Made by a program: the position numbers and the translations under genes. This document shows positions 1 to 7,896 of a stretch of DNA of 64,000 nt, in pieces. The stretch's first letter is position 1. The number at the start of each line of letters is the position of its first letter. A model generated the notes under the pieces. The model made no database searches. It saw nothing but the letters and a program-made list of their open reading frames with translations, and was not told where the DNA came from. The DNA is taken from positions 620,001 through 684,000 of the forward strand of contig NZ_CP106951.1 of the NCBI RefSeq assembly GCF_030419005.1. Direction: 5' to 3'. This DNA comes from Eleftheria terrae (GTDB taxonomy: Bacteria; Pseudomonadota; Gammaproteobacteria; Burkholderiales; Burkholderiaceae_C).

Positions 1-177
1 GGTGAGCGACTCCGCGCCATCGTCCGCCGCCTCACGGCTCACCAGTTCGTTGAAGCGCTGCAGGATGTCCTCGAACACCGCGCCGCGGCCATAGCCGCCC
101 GGCACGCCGGTGGGCAGGATGAGTCCGTGCGCCGCCAGCGCATCGTGGAAGGCGACGGGATCGTCAGCGTCGTTCAT
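1..177 (-). CDS. amino acid:[carrier protein] ligase, N-terminal part (runs off window)
   Basis: Only the first 59 codons are present; the reading frame runs open to base 1. The start is the ATG whose complement lies at 175-177. The visible protein has the segments HGLILPTGVPGGYGR and GAVFEDILQRFNELVSRE. From memory, this strongly resembles the N-terminus of the class II seryl-tRNA-synthetase-like enzymes of Bradyrhizobium that load glycine or alanine onto a small carrier protein instead of tRNA. The divergent genes encode a phosphopantetheinyl transferase and exactly that type of carrier protein, which supports the call. The catalytic core and amino-acid pocket lie outside the window, so substrate choice cannot be judged. 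What is seen is the short homologous segment; function is inferred from family and context. Confidence 0.72.
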   Translation of the reverse strand, partial: MNDADDPVAFHDALAAHGLILPTGVPGGYGRGAVFEDILQRFNELVSREAADDGAESLT

Positions 178-344
178 GCAGGAAGCCTCCCGGAAAGGGG
201 CACCGTGGTCGGCGCCGGGTGTTGTGTCGGCGGTCATTGTCTGGCGCTGCCGCGGGCGCGGGCAGCCGGGCTGGGGGATACCCGCTCCCCTCAGTGAGGG
301 GGTGCGGCGTGTTCGCCACACGGGCTGCGCGCTGGTCGCCCATA

Positions 345-388
345 TCATCAGAACGTTAAGTAATTCATGAACTTATTCACTATTTCCG
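345..388. promoter_or_regulatory. AT-rich divergent control region of the carrier-protein cluster
   Basis: Between the two divergent genes lies a short AT-rich patch in an otherwise very GC-rich window. It holds the perfect palindrome TTCATGAA (364-371) and flanking TAAGT (357-361) / ACTTA (371-375) arms. A nine-codon open frame (ATG at 367, stop at 391-393) encodes an 8-residue peptide and overlaps the acpS-like ATG at 390 as ATGA, so it could act as a coupled leader. No clear -35/-10 pair can be fixed by eye. Confidence 0.35.
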
Positions 389-389
389 G

Positions 390-857
390 ATGACGCACCC
401 GCTTTCCCGCTTCAACGCCTGCCTGCCCGATCCGCGGCTTCGCCTGGGCATCGACGTCGTGCAGGTGAGCCGCATCGAGGCCTCGGTGCAGCGCTTCGGC
501 GACCGCTTCGTGCAGCGCGTGTTCACCGCCGCCGAAATCGCCGACGCCGACCAGGCGCCCGCCCTGCGCGGGCAGCGGCTGGCTGCCCGCTTCGCGGCCA
601 AGGAGGCGGCCCTGAAGGCCTTCGGCTGGGCGCCGGCCGGCGTCGGCCCGCGCGACATCGAGGTGGCCCGCAGCGCCGACGGCGGCTGCACGCTGCGGCT
701 GCACGGGCGGGCCGCCGAACGCCTGGCCGCCAGTGGCTGCGGCGACATCAGCCTCAGCCTGAGCCACGACGGCGACTATGCGGTGGCCACGGTGGTGGCC
801 GCCGACCTCTCGCCCGGCCCTGCCCCGCTTGCTGCCGCGGTGCCCCTCCATGAGTGA
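390..857 (+). CDS. acpS: holo-[acyl-carrier-protein] synthase (AcpS-type phosphopantetheinyl transferase)
   Basis: Transfers 4'-phosphopantetheine from CoA to a conserved serine of a carrier protein. At 155 residues it is a little longer than housekeeping AcpS. The two signature blocks are present: LGIDVVQVSRI near residue 19, with the Mg-binding Asp, and RFAAKEAALKAFG near residue 70, with the catalytic Glu-Ala pair. The stop overlaps the start of the downstream carrier protein by 8 bases, so the two are translationally coupled and this enzyme probably serves that carrier. The usual acpS neighbours (pdxJ, recO, era, rnc) are absent, so this is likely a second, dedicated copy. The ATG overlaps the stop of an 8-residue leader frame; no strong ribosome site is visible. 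Confidence 0.88.
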   Translation: MTHPLSRFNACLPDPRLRLGIDVVQVSRIEASVQRFGDRFVQRVFTAAEIADADQAPALRGQRLAARFAAKEAALKAFGWAPAGVGPRDIEVARSADGGCTLRLHGRAAERLAASGCGDISLSLSHDGDYAVATVVAADLSPGPAPLAAAVPLHE

Positions 858-1107
858 CGCGCACGCCATCGACGCCGGCATCCGCGCGGTGCTGGCCGCA
901 CACGCGCGCCTGCCGCAGCCGGTGGACCGGCTGGCCGCGCCGGCCGACCTGTTCCAGGCCGGCATGAGCTCGCATGCCAGCGTGGACGTGATGCTGGCGC
1001 TTGAAGAGGCCTTCGCGATCGAGTTTCCCGACGAGATGCTGACGCGACAGGTCTTCGGCAGCATCGCCGGCATCCGCCAGGCCCTGCTGCAACTTGGCGT
1101 GCAGTGA
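850..1107 (+). CDS. small acyl/aminoacyl carrier protein
   Basis: An 85-residue acidic helical protein. The segment DLFQAGMSSHASVDVML carries the phosphopantetheine serine (Ser41 by alignment with the G-x-D-S motif of ACPs, here G-M-S-S). The following EEAFAIEFPDEML and FGSIAGI match helix III-IV of carrier proteins. The D-to-S change before the modified serine is, as I remember it, typical of carriers charged by aa:CP ligases. I chose the ATG at 850, not the upstream in-frame ATG at 778, because the longer version adds an arginine/tryptophan-rich tail read inside the preceding gene. It sits between the transferase and the hydrolase and is probably the centre of this operon. Confidence 0.82.
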   Translation: MSDAHAIDAGIRAVLAAHARLPQPVDRLAAPADLFQAGMSSHASVDVMLALEEAFAIEFPDEMLTRQVFGSIAGIRQALLQLGVQ

Positions 1108-1114
1108 AGACGCG

Positions 1115-2914
1115 GTGAAGACGCAGCCGGCCTCGCCCCTCTACTTCGGTCCGCAGGGCCAGCCGCTGTACGGTGTCTGGCATCCGGGCGCGCAGGCCGC
1201 CGCCTCGCTGGCGGTGGTGTTGTGCAGCGCCTGGGGCAGCGAGGATCTGGCGACCCACCACCTGCTGAAGCACCTGGCCGAGCGGCTGGCCGCCATGGGC
1301 CTGCCGGTGCTGCGCTTCGATGCGCAGGGCTGCGGCGATGCCGCCGGCGAGCTTGGCGAGGCGGACGGCATCGCTGCCTGGACGGCCTCGGTCCACCACG
1401 CGGTGGACGAAGCCCGCCGCCGGTCCGGCGTGCCACGGGTGGCGCTGCTCGGGCTGCGCCTGGGAGCCGCGCTGGCGGCGCTGGCGGCGGTGCAGCGCGA
1501 TGACATCGCCGGGCTGGTGGCGCTGTTCCCGGTCAGCCGGGGGCGGGCCTACCTGCGCGAGCTGAAGGCCCTGGGGGCGAGCGGTGCCGGACAGCGGCTG
1601 GAAGCCGGCGGCTTCCAGCTGAACGCGGCCACCCAGGCCAGCCTGGCCAGCCTGGCGCTGGATGCGCTGCCCAATGCGCCGGCACCGCAGCTGCTGTTGG
1701 TGGAGCGCGACGACCTCGCCGGCAGCCCGGCCTGGGTCGAGCAGCTGCAACGCCACGGCGCGGCGGTGCAGTGCGAGCGGCTGCCTGGCTGGCGTGGGCT
1801 GATGCAGGACGCGCACCGCAGCCAGCGGCCCGAGGCGGTCTGCGAGCGCACGCTGGACTGGCTGGCGGCGCTGGCCGCGCGCTTGCCTGCCACGCACGCT
1901 CCCGCTGGGCTCGTGATGGCCCAGCAGGCGGAGGCGGACGGCCTGCTGGAGCGGCTGGTCCAGGTCGCCGTGCCGGCCGCTGTGCCCGCCGGCGTCCACG
2001 CGCAGGCGGCTGATGACGACGCTGCGGCGGCGCTGCTGCACGGGGTGTGCACCGTCGCCAGCCACCTGCCGGCGTCCGGCCATGCCTTCCTGCTGCTGAA
2101 CGCCGGCGCGGTGCGCCGGGTCGGGCCCAACCGCATGTCGGTCGAGCTGGCCCGGCGCTGGGCGCGGCAAGGCCACCTGGTGTTGCGCATCGACCTCGGT
2201 GGCCTGGGCGACAGCGAGCCAGCCCAAGGCGGCCCCGCGCAGCAGCCGTATCCCGGGCGCGGCGTGGCAGACACCCGGGCGGCGCTCGAGTGGCTGCGCT
2301 CGCAGCCCGGCATCCGGCACTGTCATGTGGCAGGCCTGTGCTCCGGTGCCTACCATGGCTTCAAGGCCGCGGTGCTGGGGGCGGCGGTGGACACGGTGCT
2401 GGCGATCAACCCGACCCAGTTCTTCCCTGAAGACAGTGCCCTGCCCGACTACAAGGTGGCTGGCGAGATGGCCCGCTACCGTGCCAGCCGGTGGGATCTC
2501 AGCCGCTGGCGCAAGCTCTTGCGTGGCCAGGTCGACCTGCGGCGCCTGGCCTGGCTGCTTGTGCGACGCGCCGGCAGCCGTGCTGCCGCGCCCTGGCGCG
2601 AACTCGCCCGCGGGCTGGGCCTGCCGCTGCGCAGGGACCTGGCGGCCGAGCTCGAGTTGCTGGCGCGGCGTGGCGTGCGACTGCGGGCCCTGTTCTCGGG
2701 CAGCGATTGCGGCGAGGAGCTGCTGCTCCGCCAGGGCGGGCGCACCGCGCGGCGGCTGATCGGTACCGGGCAGCTCGACATCCACCGCTTCGCCGATGCC
2801 GACCACACCTTCAGCCGTGCCGCCGAGCGCCAGGCCCTGTTCGACGCCCTGACCCTGCAGCCGCAGGCCGAGGCAGGCACCCCCGAGCCCCAGCCGACGC
2901 CTGCCCTGGCCTGA
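1115..2914 (+). CDS. tandem two-domain alpha/beta hydrolase with cysteine nucleophile in second domain
   Basis: About 599 residues with two alpha/beta-hydrolase folds in series. The first domain's nucleophile elbow reads G-L-R-L-G (about residues 113-117) and lacks Ser or Cys, so it is probably inactive. The second elbow is G-L-C-S-G (407-411) with Cys409 at the nucleophile position. A DADHTF segment near the C-terminus supplies the expected catalytic His. The pair of elbows recalls exosortase-associated hydrolases 2 and 1, normally separate proteins; that comparison is from memory. GTG at 1115 is preferred; TTG at 1094 would add seven residues and overlap the carrier gene. The likely role is release or transfer of a carrier-bound acyl or aminoacyl group, inferred only from context. 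Confidence 0.72.
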   Translation: MKTQPASPLYFGPQGQPLYGVWHPGAQAAASLAVVLCSAWGSEDLATHHLLKHLAERLAAMGLPVLRFDAQGCGDAAGELGEADGIAAWTASVHHAVDEARRRSGVPRVALLGLRLGAALAALAAVQRDDIAGLVALFPVSRGRAYLRELKALGASGAGQRLEAGGFQLNAATQASLASLALDALPNAPAPQLLLVERDDLAGSPAWVEQLQRHGAAVQCERLPGWRGLMQDAHRSQRPEAVCERTLDWLAALAARLPATHAPAGLVMAQQAEADGLLERLVQVAVPAAVPAGVHAQAADDDAAAALLHGVCTVASHLPASGHAFLLLNAGAVRRVGPNRMSVELARRWARQGHLVLRIDLGGLGDSEPAQGGPAQQPYPGRGVADTRAALEWLRSQPGIRHCHVAGLCSGAYHGFKAAVLGAAVDTVLAINPTQFFPEDSALPDYKVAGEMARYRASRWDLSRWRKLLRGQVDLRRLAWLLVRRAGSRAAAPWRELARGLGLPLRRDLAAELELLARRGVRLRALFSGSDCGEELLLRQGGRTARRLIGTGQLDIHRFADADHTFSRAAERQALFDALTLQPQAEAGTPEPQPTPALA

Positions 2915-2944
2915 GGGCTGCACCGGGGCGCGGCCCGATGGACC

Positions 2945-2961
2945 GGGCCGGTGACCGGCCC
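2945..2961 (+). terminator. short GC hairpin after the carrier-protein operon
   Basis: Seven-base perfect stem (2945-2951 with 2955-2961) and a 3-base loop. It is followed only by TTCC and not by a U-run, so it is a weak intrinsic terminator candidate. It lies 31 bases after the hydrolase stop and directly before a -10-like TATAAT. Confidence 0.35.
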
Positions 2962-2965
2962 TTCC

Positions 2966-2971
2966 TATAAT
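2966..2971 (+). promoter_or_regulatory. -10 hexamer TATAAT upstream of the ion transporter
   Basis: Perfect sigma70 -10 consensus about 35 bases before the transporter ATG, in a GC-rich setting where chance matches are rare. No good -35 element is seen 16-18 bases upstream; the hairpin at 2945-2961 occupies that place. Confidence 0.5.
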
Positions 2972-3005
2972 CGGCCGCCTTCGACGCCCACCCCCTGGAG
3001 AGACG

Positions 3006-4427
3006 ATGACGCACCGCCTGCCGCGCTTGCGGGCCCTGGCCGCCTTTGCCCTGCTGTTGCTGCCCGGCCTTGCGCAGGCCTCTGCGGTGGATGCGAGTGC
3101 GATGTCGGCCCTCTGGGCGCTGCCTTTCGCAGGCCTGCTGCTGTCGATCGCGCTGATGCCCTTGCTGCTGCCGCAGTTCTGGCACCACCACTACGGCAAG
3201 GTGACGGCGGGCTGGGCGCTGGCCTTCCTGCTGCCCTATGCCGCGCGCTTCGGCGCCGATGCGGCCGGCGCCAGCCTTGCGCATGCGCTGCTGGCCGACT
3301 ACCTGCCCTTCATCATCCTGCTGACCGCGCTGTTCACCGTGGCCGGCGGCATCTTCCTGCGCGGCAACCTGCACGGCAGCCCGCAGCTCAACACCGGGCT
3401 GATGCTGGCCGGCGCCCTGCTGGCCAGCCTGATGGGCACCACCGGTGCGTCCATGCTGCTGGTGCGGCCGTTGATCCGGGCCAACGACAACCGCCCGCAT
3501 GCGGCGCATGTGATGGTGTTTTTCATCTTCATCGTCTCCAACGTCGGCGGGGCGTTGACGCCGCTGGGCGATCCGCCGTTGTTCCTCGGCTTCCTCAAGG
3601 GCGTGGACTTCTCGTGGACCGCGGTCCACCTGCCGCCGCACACCGCCTTCATGCTGGCGGCGCTGCTGGCGCTGTTCTACCTGGTGGACCGCCATTACTT
3701 CAGCAAGGAAGACGCGTTGCCGAACGACCCCACACCGGACTCCCAGGGCTTCGGCATCGAGGGCGCCGTCAACCTGCTGCTGCTGCTCGTGGTGGTGGGG
3801 CTGGTCTTGCTGAGCGGGCTGTGGAAGACGCAGGTGGCCTTCGAGCTGTTCGGCCTGTCGCTGGGCCTGCCGCAGCTGGTGCGCGACGGCGGCCTGCTGC
3901 TGGTCATCGGGCTGTCTTTGGCGCTCACGCCGCGGGCGGCGCGCGAGCAGAACCAGTTCACCTGGGGCCCGATGCTGGAGGTGTCACGGCTGTTCGCCGG
4001 CATCTTCCTCACCATCATCCCGGTGCTGGCCCTGCTGAAGGCCGGCCTGCACGGGCCGTTCGCGCCGGTGGTGCAGCTGGTCACCGGGGAAGCCGGCCAG
4101 CCGGTGGTGTCGATGTACTTCTGGGCCGCCGGCCTGTTGTCGTCCTTCCTCGACAACGCGCCCACCTACCTGGTCTTCTTCAACCTGGCCGGCGGCGATG
4201 CACAGCAGCTGATGACCGGGCTGGCACCGGTGCTGGTGGCGATCTCGGCCGGCTCGGTCTTCATGGGCGCCAACAGCTACATCGGCAACGCACCCAACCT
4301 GATGGTGAAGGCCATTGCCGAGGACCGCGGCATCCGCATGCCCGGCTTCTTCGGCTACATGGCCTGGTCGGCTGCCGTGCTGCTGCCGCTGTTCGGGCTG
4401 TTGACGCTGCTCTTCTTCGTGCGCTGA
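3006..4427 (+). CDS. sodium:proton antiporter / citrate-transporter-superfamily membrane protein
   Basis: 473 residues with a cleavable signal-like N-terminus (cut probably after AQA) and about a dozen hydrophobic segments. The middle has the motif GDPPLFLGFLKG after an HVMVFFIFIVSNVGGALTPLG block, and the C-terminal half has SFLDNAPTYLVFFN and GANSYIGNAPN. Such paired GDPP and DNAPT / GNAPN re-entrant hairpins are typical of the NhaD/ArsB/CitMHS superfamily, whose members exchange sodium for protons or carry di/tricarboxylates. Burkholderiales proteins of this pattern are usually labelled sodium:proton antiporter. The true substrate cannot be told from the sequence. The gene stands alone behind its own TATAAT. 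Confidence 0.8.
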   Translation: MTHRLPRLRALAAFALLLLPGLAQASAVDASAMSALWALPFAGLLLSIALMPLLLPQFWHHHYGKVTAGWALAFLLPYAARFGADAAGASLAHALLADYLPFIILLTALFTVAGGIFLRGNLHGSPQLNTGLMLAGALLASLMGTTGASMLLVRPLIRANDNRPHAAHVMVFFIFIVSNVGGALTPLGDPPLFLGFLKGVDFSWTAVHLPPHTAFMLAALLALFYLVDRHYFSKEDALPNDPTPDSQGFGIEGAVNLLLLLVVVGLVLLSGLWKTQVAFELFGLSLGLPQLVRDGGLLLVIGLSLALTPRAAREQNQFTWGPMLEVSRLFAGIFLTIIPVLALLKAGLHGPFAPVVQLVTGEAGQPVVSMYFWAAGLLSSFLDNAPTYLVFFNLAGGDAQQLMTGLAPVLVAISAGSVFMGANSYIGNAPNLMVKAIAEDRGIRMPGFFGYMAWSAAVLLPLFGLLTLLFFVR

Positions 4428-4474
4428 GGCGCACGCGCCTTGCCCTTTGTTGCAGGCAGGTGTGCCGGGCCCCC

Positions 4475-4480
4475 TAGAAT
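4475..4480 (+). promoter_or_regulatory. -10 element TAGAAT placed for a near-leaderless mRNA
   Basis: TAGAAT ends 8 bases before the ATG at 4489. If used, transcription would begin at or next to the start codon. No Shine-Dalgarno sequence precedes that ATG, in line with a leaderless message. The flanks resemble those of the TATAAT at 2966, supporting both as real. Confidence 0.45.
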
Positions 4481-4488
4481 CGCGCGCC

Positions 4489-4857
4489 ATGCCGCCCCCG
4501 CCCTCACCGCTTGCCCGTCCGCCGGGCCGCCGCCTTGCGCTCGCGCTGTGGCTGGCGCTGGTGATGTTCTGGCAGCCCTGGGTGGCGGCCTACCAGGCGA
4601 GCCTGGCGGCGGCTGGCATCGAGGTCTGCACCGCCACCGGTGTCACCCGCGTGCACCCGAAGGAGCAGCCGGCCGGCGAGCATCAGGGCCACGACCAGGA
4701 CTGCTGCTGCAGCGCCGGGCTGGTGGCCGCCCTGCCGCCGGTGCCGGCGCCGCTGCCCCGGCTGCATGCGATCGCGCCCACCGCCCATCTCGGCGAGCGG
4801 GTGCTGCAGGCCGAATGGCTGGGCCCACTCTCTCGCGGTCCGCCCCGGCACACCTGA
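4489..4857 (+). CDS. DUF2946-type small exported protein
   Basis: 122 residues. After a short basic start comes one hydrophobic segment (about residues 16-35), then a loop with a Cys/His cluster containing GHDQDCCCSAG, and a proline-rich tail. This layout fits the DUF2946 family, whose genes commonly sit beside TonB-dependent receptors for copper or other metals. The next gene is such a receptor, 83 bases downstream. The cluster of three cysteines with histidines suggests metal binding in the periplasm, which is an inference. The longer in-frame start at 4447 was rejected because it would read through the promoter-like TAGAAT. Confidence 0.6.
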   Translation: MPPPPSPLARPPGRRLALALWLALVMFWQPWVAAYQASLAAAGIEVCTATGVTRVHPKEQPAGEHQGHDQDCCCSAGLVAALPPVPAPLPRLHAIAPTAHLGERVLQAEWLGPLSRGPPRHT

Positions 4858-4940
4858 GCTGACGACCTCCCTCCGGCCTGGTGCCCCCCTTCGCGGGCGG
4901 CCCTGCGGCCGGTGTCCGCTGTCTCATTCAGGAGAGTGCC

Positions 4941-7034
4941 ATGGCGCTTCCATCCTTGCGGCCCTCGCTGGCCGTGCTGCCGCTGTGCGGGGCCGTGACC
5001 GCCGCCTGCGCCCAGGCCGGCGCTGCCACCGCTGCTGCGCAGGCGGCTCCGCTGCCCGCCGTCGTCGTCACTGGCCGCAAGCCGGCTGACCGCTCCACCC
5101 TCACCCAGCCCGACCTGCCGACCGCCCGCCAGCGCATCGAGCAAACCCCCGGTGGCGCGCAGGTGCTCGATGCCACGCGCTACACCGAAGGCCGGGTGTC
5201 GACACTTGCCGATGCGCTGGGCAGCGCCACCGGTGTGCTGGTGCAGCCCCGCTTCGGCGCCGAGGAGGCGCGGCTGTCCATCCGCGGCTCCGGCCTGCAG
5301 CGCACCTTCCACGGCCGCGGGCTGAAGCTGATGCAGGATGGCGTGCCGCTCAACCTGGCGGACGGCAGCTTCGACTTTCAGGCGGTGGAGGCCTTGTCGG
5401 CCCGCTATGTGGAGGTCTGGCGCGGTGCCAACGCCCTGCAGTACGGGGCAGCGACGCTGGGCGGCGCGATCAACTTCGTCTCGCCCAACGGCTACAACGC
5501 CGACCGCCTGCGCCTGCGCACCGAGGCCGGCAGCGACGGCTACCGCCGCGCGCAGCTGTCCACCGGGCAGGTGCAGGGGGCCTTCGACTACTACCTGTCG
5601 ACCAGCCTGTTTCGCCAGGATGGCTTTCGCGAGCATGCCCGGCAGGACACGCGGCGCCACTTCGCCAACCTCGGCTGGCAGCTGGCGCCGCAGCTCGAGA
5701 CGCGCTTCTACCTGGGCCATGTGCACAGCGACTCGGAGCTGCCCGGCAGCCTGACGCGCGCACAACTGGAGGCCGACCCGGCCCAGGCCAGTGCCGGCAA
5801 CCTGCGTGACGACCAGCGCCGCGACATCCGCTGGACCCGCCTGTCCAACAAGACCGCCTACCGTGACGGCGCGCGGCAGTACGAGCTGTTCGCCTATGCC
5901 TCGCAGAAGCGGCTGCACCATCCGATCTTCCAGGTGCTCGAGCAGCGCAACCACGACCGCGGCCTGGAAGCGCGCTACACCGACGAGGCCGACCTGGCCG
6001 GCCGGCGCAACCGCTTCACCCTGGGGCTGGCCGCCAGCGAGGGCAAGACGGGCGAAGACCGCTACCTGAACCTGGGTGGCGAGCCCGGCGCGCGCACCAA
6101 CCGCAGCCGCCAGACCGCACGCAACCTGGAGCTGTATGTCGAGAACCAGCACCACCTGCTGCCCCGGCTGGCCCTGGTGACCGGCCTGCAGTCGGTGCGC
6201 GCCAAGCGCCGGCTGCAGGACCGCTTCGTCGCCGGCAGCGCGGCCGACCCGGTGAGCGAGAGCTTCGAGATGCGCTACCACACCACCAGCCCCAAGCTGG
6301 GGCTGCGCTGGGACCATGCGCCGGGGCTGCAGTTCTATGCCAACCTGTCGCGCAGCTTCGAGCCGCCCTCGTTCGGCGAGCTGGCCGGCGGCTCGCGGCC
6401 CAACCTCAACCGCGCGCAGCGGGCCACCACGCTGGAGCTGGGCAGCCGCGGGCGGCACGAGTCGATGGAATGGGATGTCGCGCTGTACGACGCACGCCTC
6501 ACCGACGAGCTGCTGCAGATCGCCACCAACAGCCGTGGCGACAGCCTCACCGTCAACGCGCCGCGCACCCGGCACCGCGGCCTCGAGCTGGGCCTGGCCG
6601 GCCGTGCCTTGCGCGGCCCGGCCGGGCAGCTGGAATGGCAGCTGAACGCGCTGTGGAACGACTTCCGCTTCCGCCACGACGCCAGCCACGGCAGCCGTCA
6701 GCTGCCCGGTGTGCCGCGCCACACCGCACGCGCCGAAGTGGCGTGGCGCCTGGCCGGCGGCAGTCGCCTGGCACTGCAGGCGCAGGAGGCAGGCGGCTAC
6801 CCGATCGACTTCGCAGGCAGCTTCGCGGCGAAGTCCTATGTTGTCTGGGGGCTGAAAGCCAGCGGCGAGGTGCGCCCCGGCCTCGCCTGGTTCGCCGAAG
6901 GCCGCAATCTGTCCGACCGCAAGTACGCGGCGACCACCGGGGTGGTGCGCGACGCACGTGGCCAGGACACGGCCCAGTTCCTGCCCGGTGATGGCCGCTC
7001 GGTCTATGCCGGCCTCGACTGGAGATTCCAATGA
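4941..7034 (+). CDS. TonB-dependent outer-membrane receptor
   Basis: 697 residues from an ATG preceded by a clear AGGAGAG site. A signal peptide is followed by a TonB box-like PAVVVTG at about residue 36. The plug domain has blocks such as LADALGSATGVLVQPRFG, RLSIRGSG, LMQDGVPLNLADG and GAATLGGAINFVSPNG. The remainder is alternating beta strands ending in a WRF motif near the C-terminus. The plug most resembles FecA-like iron(III) siderophore or metal receptors. With DUF2946 upstream and no siderophore gene nearby, uptake of a metal complex is likely but the substrate is open. The stop overlaps the start of the next gene. Confidence 0.88.
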   Translation: MALPSLRPSLAVLPLCGAVTAACAQAGAATAAAQAAPLPAVVVTGRKPADRSTLTQPDLPTARQRIEQTPGGAQVLDATRYTEGRVSTLADALGSATGVLVQPRFGAEEARLSIRGSGLQRTFHGRGLKLMQDGVPLNLADGSFDFQAVEALSARYVEVWRGANALQYGAATLGGAINFVSPNGYNADRLRLRTEAGSDGYRRAQLSTGQVQGAFDYYLSTSLFRQDGFREHARQDTRRHFANLGWQLAPQLETRFYLGHVHSDSELPGSLTRAQLEADPAQASAGNLRDDQRRDIRWTRLSNKTAYRDGARQYELFAYASQKRLHHPIFQVLEQRNHDRGLEARYTDEADLAGRRNRFTLGLAASEGKTGEDRYLNLGGEPGARTNRSRQTARNLELYVENQHHLLPRLALVTGLQSVRAKRRLQDRFVAGSAADPVSESFEMRYHTTSPKLGLRWDHAPGLQFYANLSRSFEPPSFGELAGGSRPNLNRAQRATTLELGSRGRHESMEWDVALYDARLTDELLQIATNSRGDSLTVNAPRTRHRGLELGLAGRALRGPAGQLEWQLNALWNDFRFRHDASHGSRQLPGVPRHTARAEVAWRLAGGSRLALQAQEAGGYPIDFAGSFAAKSYVVWGLKASGEVRPGLAWFAEGRNLSDRKYAATTGVVRDARGQDTAQFLPGDGRSVYAGLDWRFQ

Positions 7035-7882
7035 TGCGCCCCGCCCGACGCCTTGCACTGGCCCGGCTGAGCCAGCTCGGTGGAGCCGGCCTGGCCGCCG
7101 CGGTGGGCTCCCGCCCGGCGCTGGCCAGCCCGCCGGCGGCCGCGCTTGCCACGCCGGCTTCGGCGCCGGCCAGCGACACACCCCGCCGCAAACGCCAGGT
7201 GCTCATGCTGGCCCACCCCGACATGACGGCCCTGGACCTGGTGGGCCCACAGCTCATCTTCGCATCCATGCCCGACACCGAGGTGCGGCTGGTGTGGAAG
7301 CAGCGCACGCCCATCGTCGCCGACAGCGGCCTGCAGCTGCTGCCCGACCTCGTGCTGGCCGAGGCGCCGCCCGCGCCCGACATCCTGTTTGTGCCGGGCG
7401 GGCTGAAAGGCAGCACCGCCCTGATGGGCGACGAAGAAGTGCTGGACTTCCTGCGCCAGCGCGGCGAACGAGCCGGCTGGGTCAGCAGCGTGTGCACCGG
7501 TGCGCTGGTCCTCGGGGCGGCCGGGCTGCTGCAGGGCCACCGGGCCACCACGCACTGGTATGTGCATGACCTGCTGCCGCTGTTCGGCGCCCGGCCGGTG
7601 AAGGAACGGGTCGTGATGGACCGCAACCGCCTCACCGGCGGTGGCGTGACCGCCGGCATCGACCTGGCCCTCACGCTGTCGGCCGCGCTGTGTGGCGCCG
7701 GCCATGCGCGGCTGCAGGAGCTGGTGTTCGAATACGCGCCGCAGCCGCCGATGGGGACCGGCACGCCCGAGCGGGCCGGCACCGAGCTGACGCAGGCGGT
7801 GCTGGCACGCCGTCGGCCGGCCATCGAGGCGGCCCGCCAAGCGGCGCGGCAGGCCGGCGCGCGGCTCAAGCCACCGGCCTGA
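7031..7882 (+). CDS. DJ-1/PfpI family protein (isonitrile-hydratase-like), exported
   Basis: 283 residues overlapping the receptor gene by 4 bases (ATGA), so co-translated. The first 45 residues are arginine-containing, hydrophobic and Ala/Pro-rich, probably an export signal. The core begins VLMLAHPDMTALDLVGP, with the nucleophile elbow SVCTGALVLG (Cys), a HWYVHDLL segment and GGGVTAGIDLAL. These match the DJ-1/PfpI subgroup that includes isonitrile hydratase and the N-domains of GlxA-type regulators, though no helix-turn-helix follows here. Its activity in a TonB receptor operon is unknown; breakdown of a metallophore or an isonitrile ligand is one possible inference. Confidence 0.78.
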   Translation: MMRPARRLALARLSQLGGAGLAAAVGSRPALASPPAAALATPASAPASDTPRRKRQVLMLAHPDMTALDLVGPQLIFASMPDTEVRLVWKQRTPIVADSGLQLLPDLVLAEAPPAPDILFVPGGLKGSTALMGDEEVLDFLRQRGERAGWVSSVCTGALVLGAAGLLQGHRATTHWYVHDLLPLFGARPVKERVVMDRNRLTGGGVTAGIDLALTLSAALCGAGHARLQELVFEYAPQPPMGTGTPERAGTELTQAVLARRRPAIEAARQAARQAGARLKPPA

Positions 7883-7896
7883 AGCGCGGCCCGGGC

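Noticed and set aside
776..2923. Minus-strand 715-codon open frame opposite the hydrolase
   Set aside because: Composition is Gln/Arg/Gly/His-rich with no family motif; it is the antisense shadow of well-supported plus-strand genes.
4683..7181. Minus-strand 832-codon open frame opposite the TonB receptor
   Set aside because: Antisense shadow; the plus strand has a full receptor with plug, barrel, signal peptide and ribosome site.
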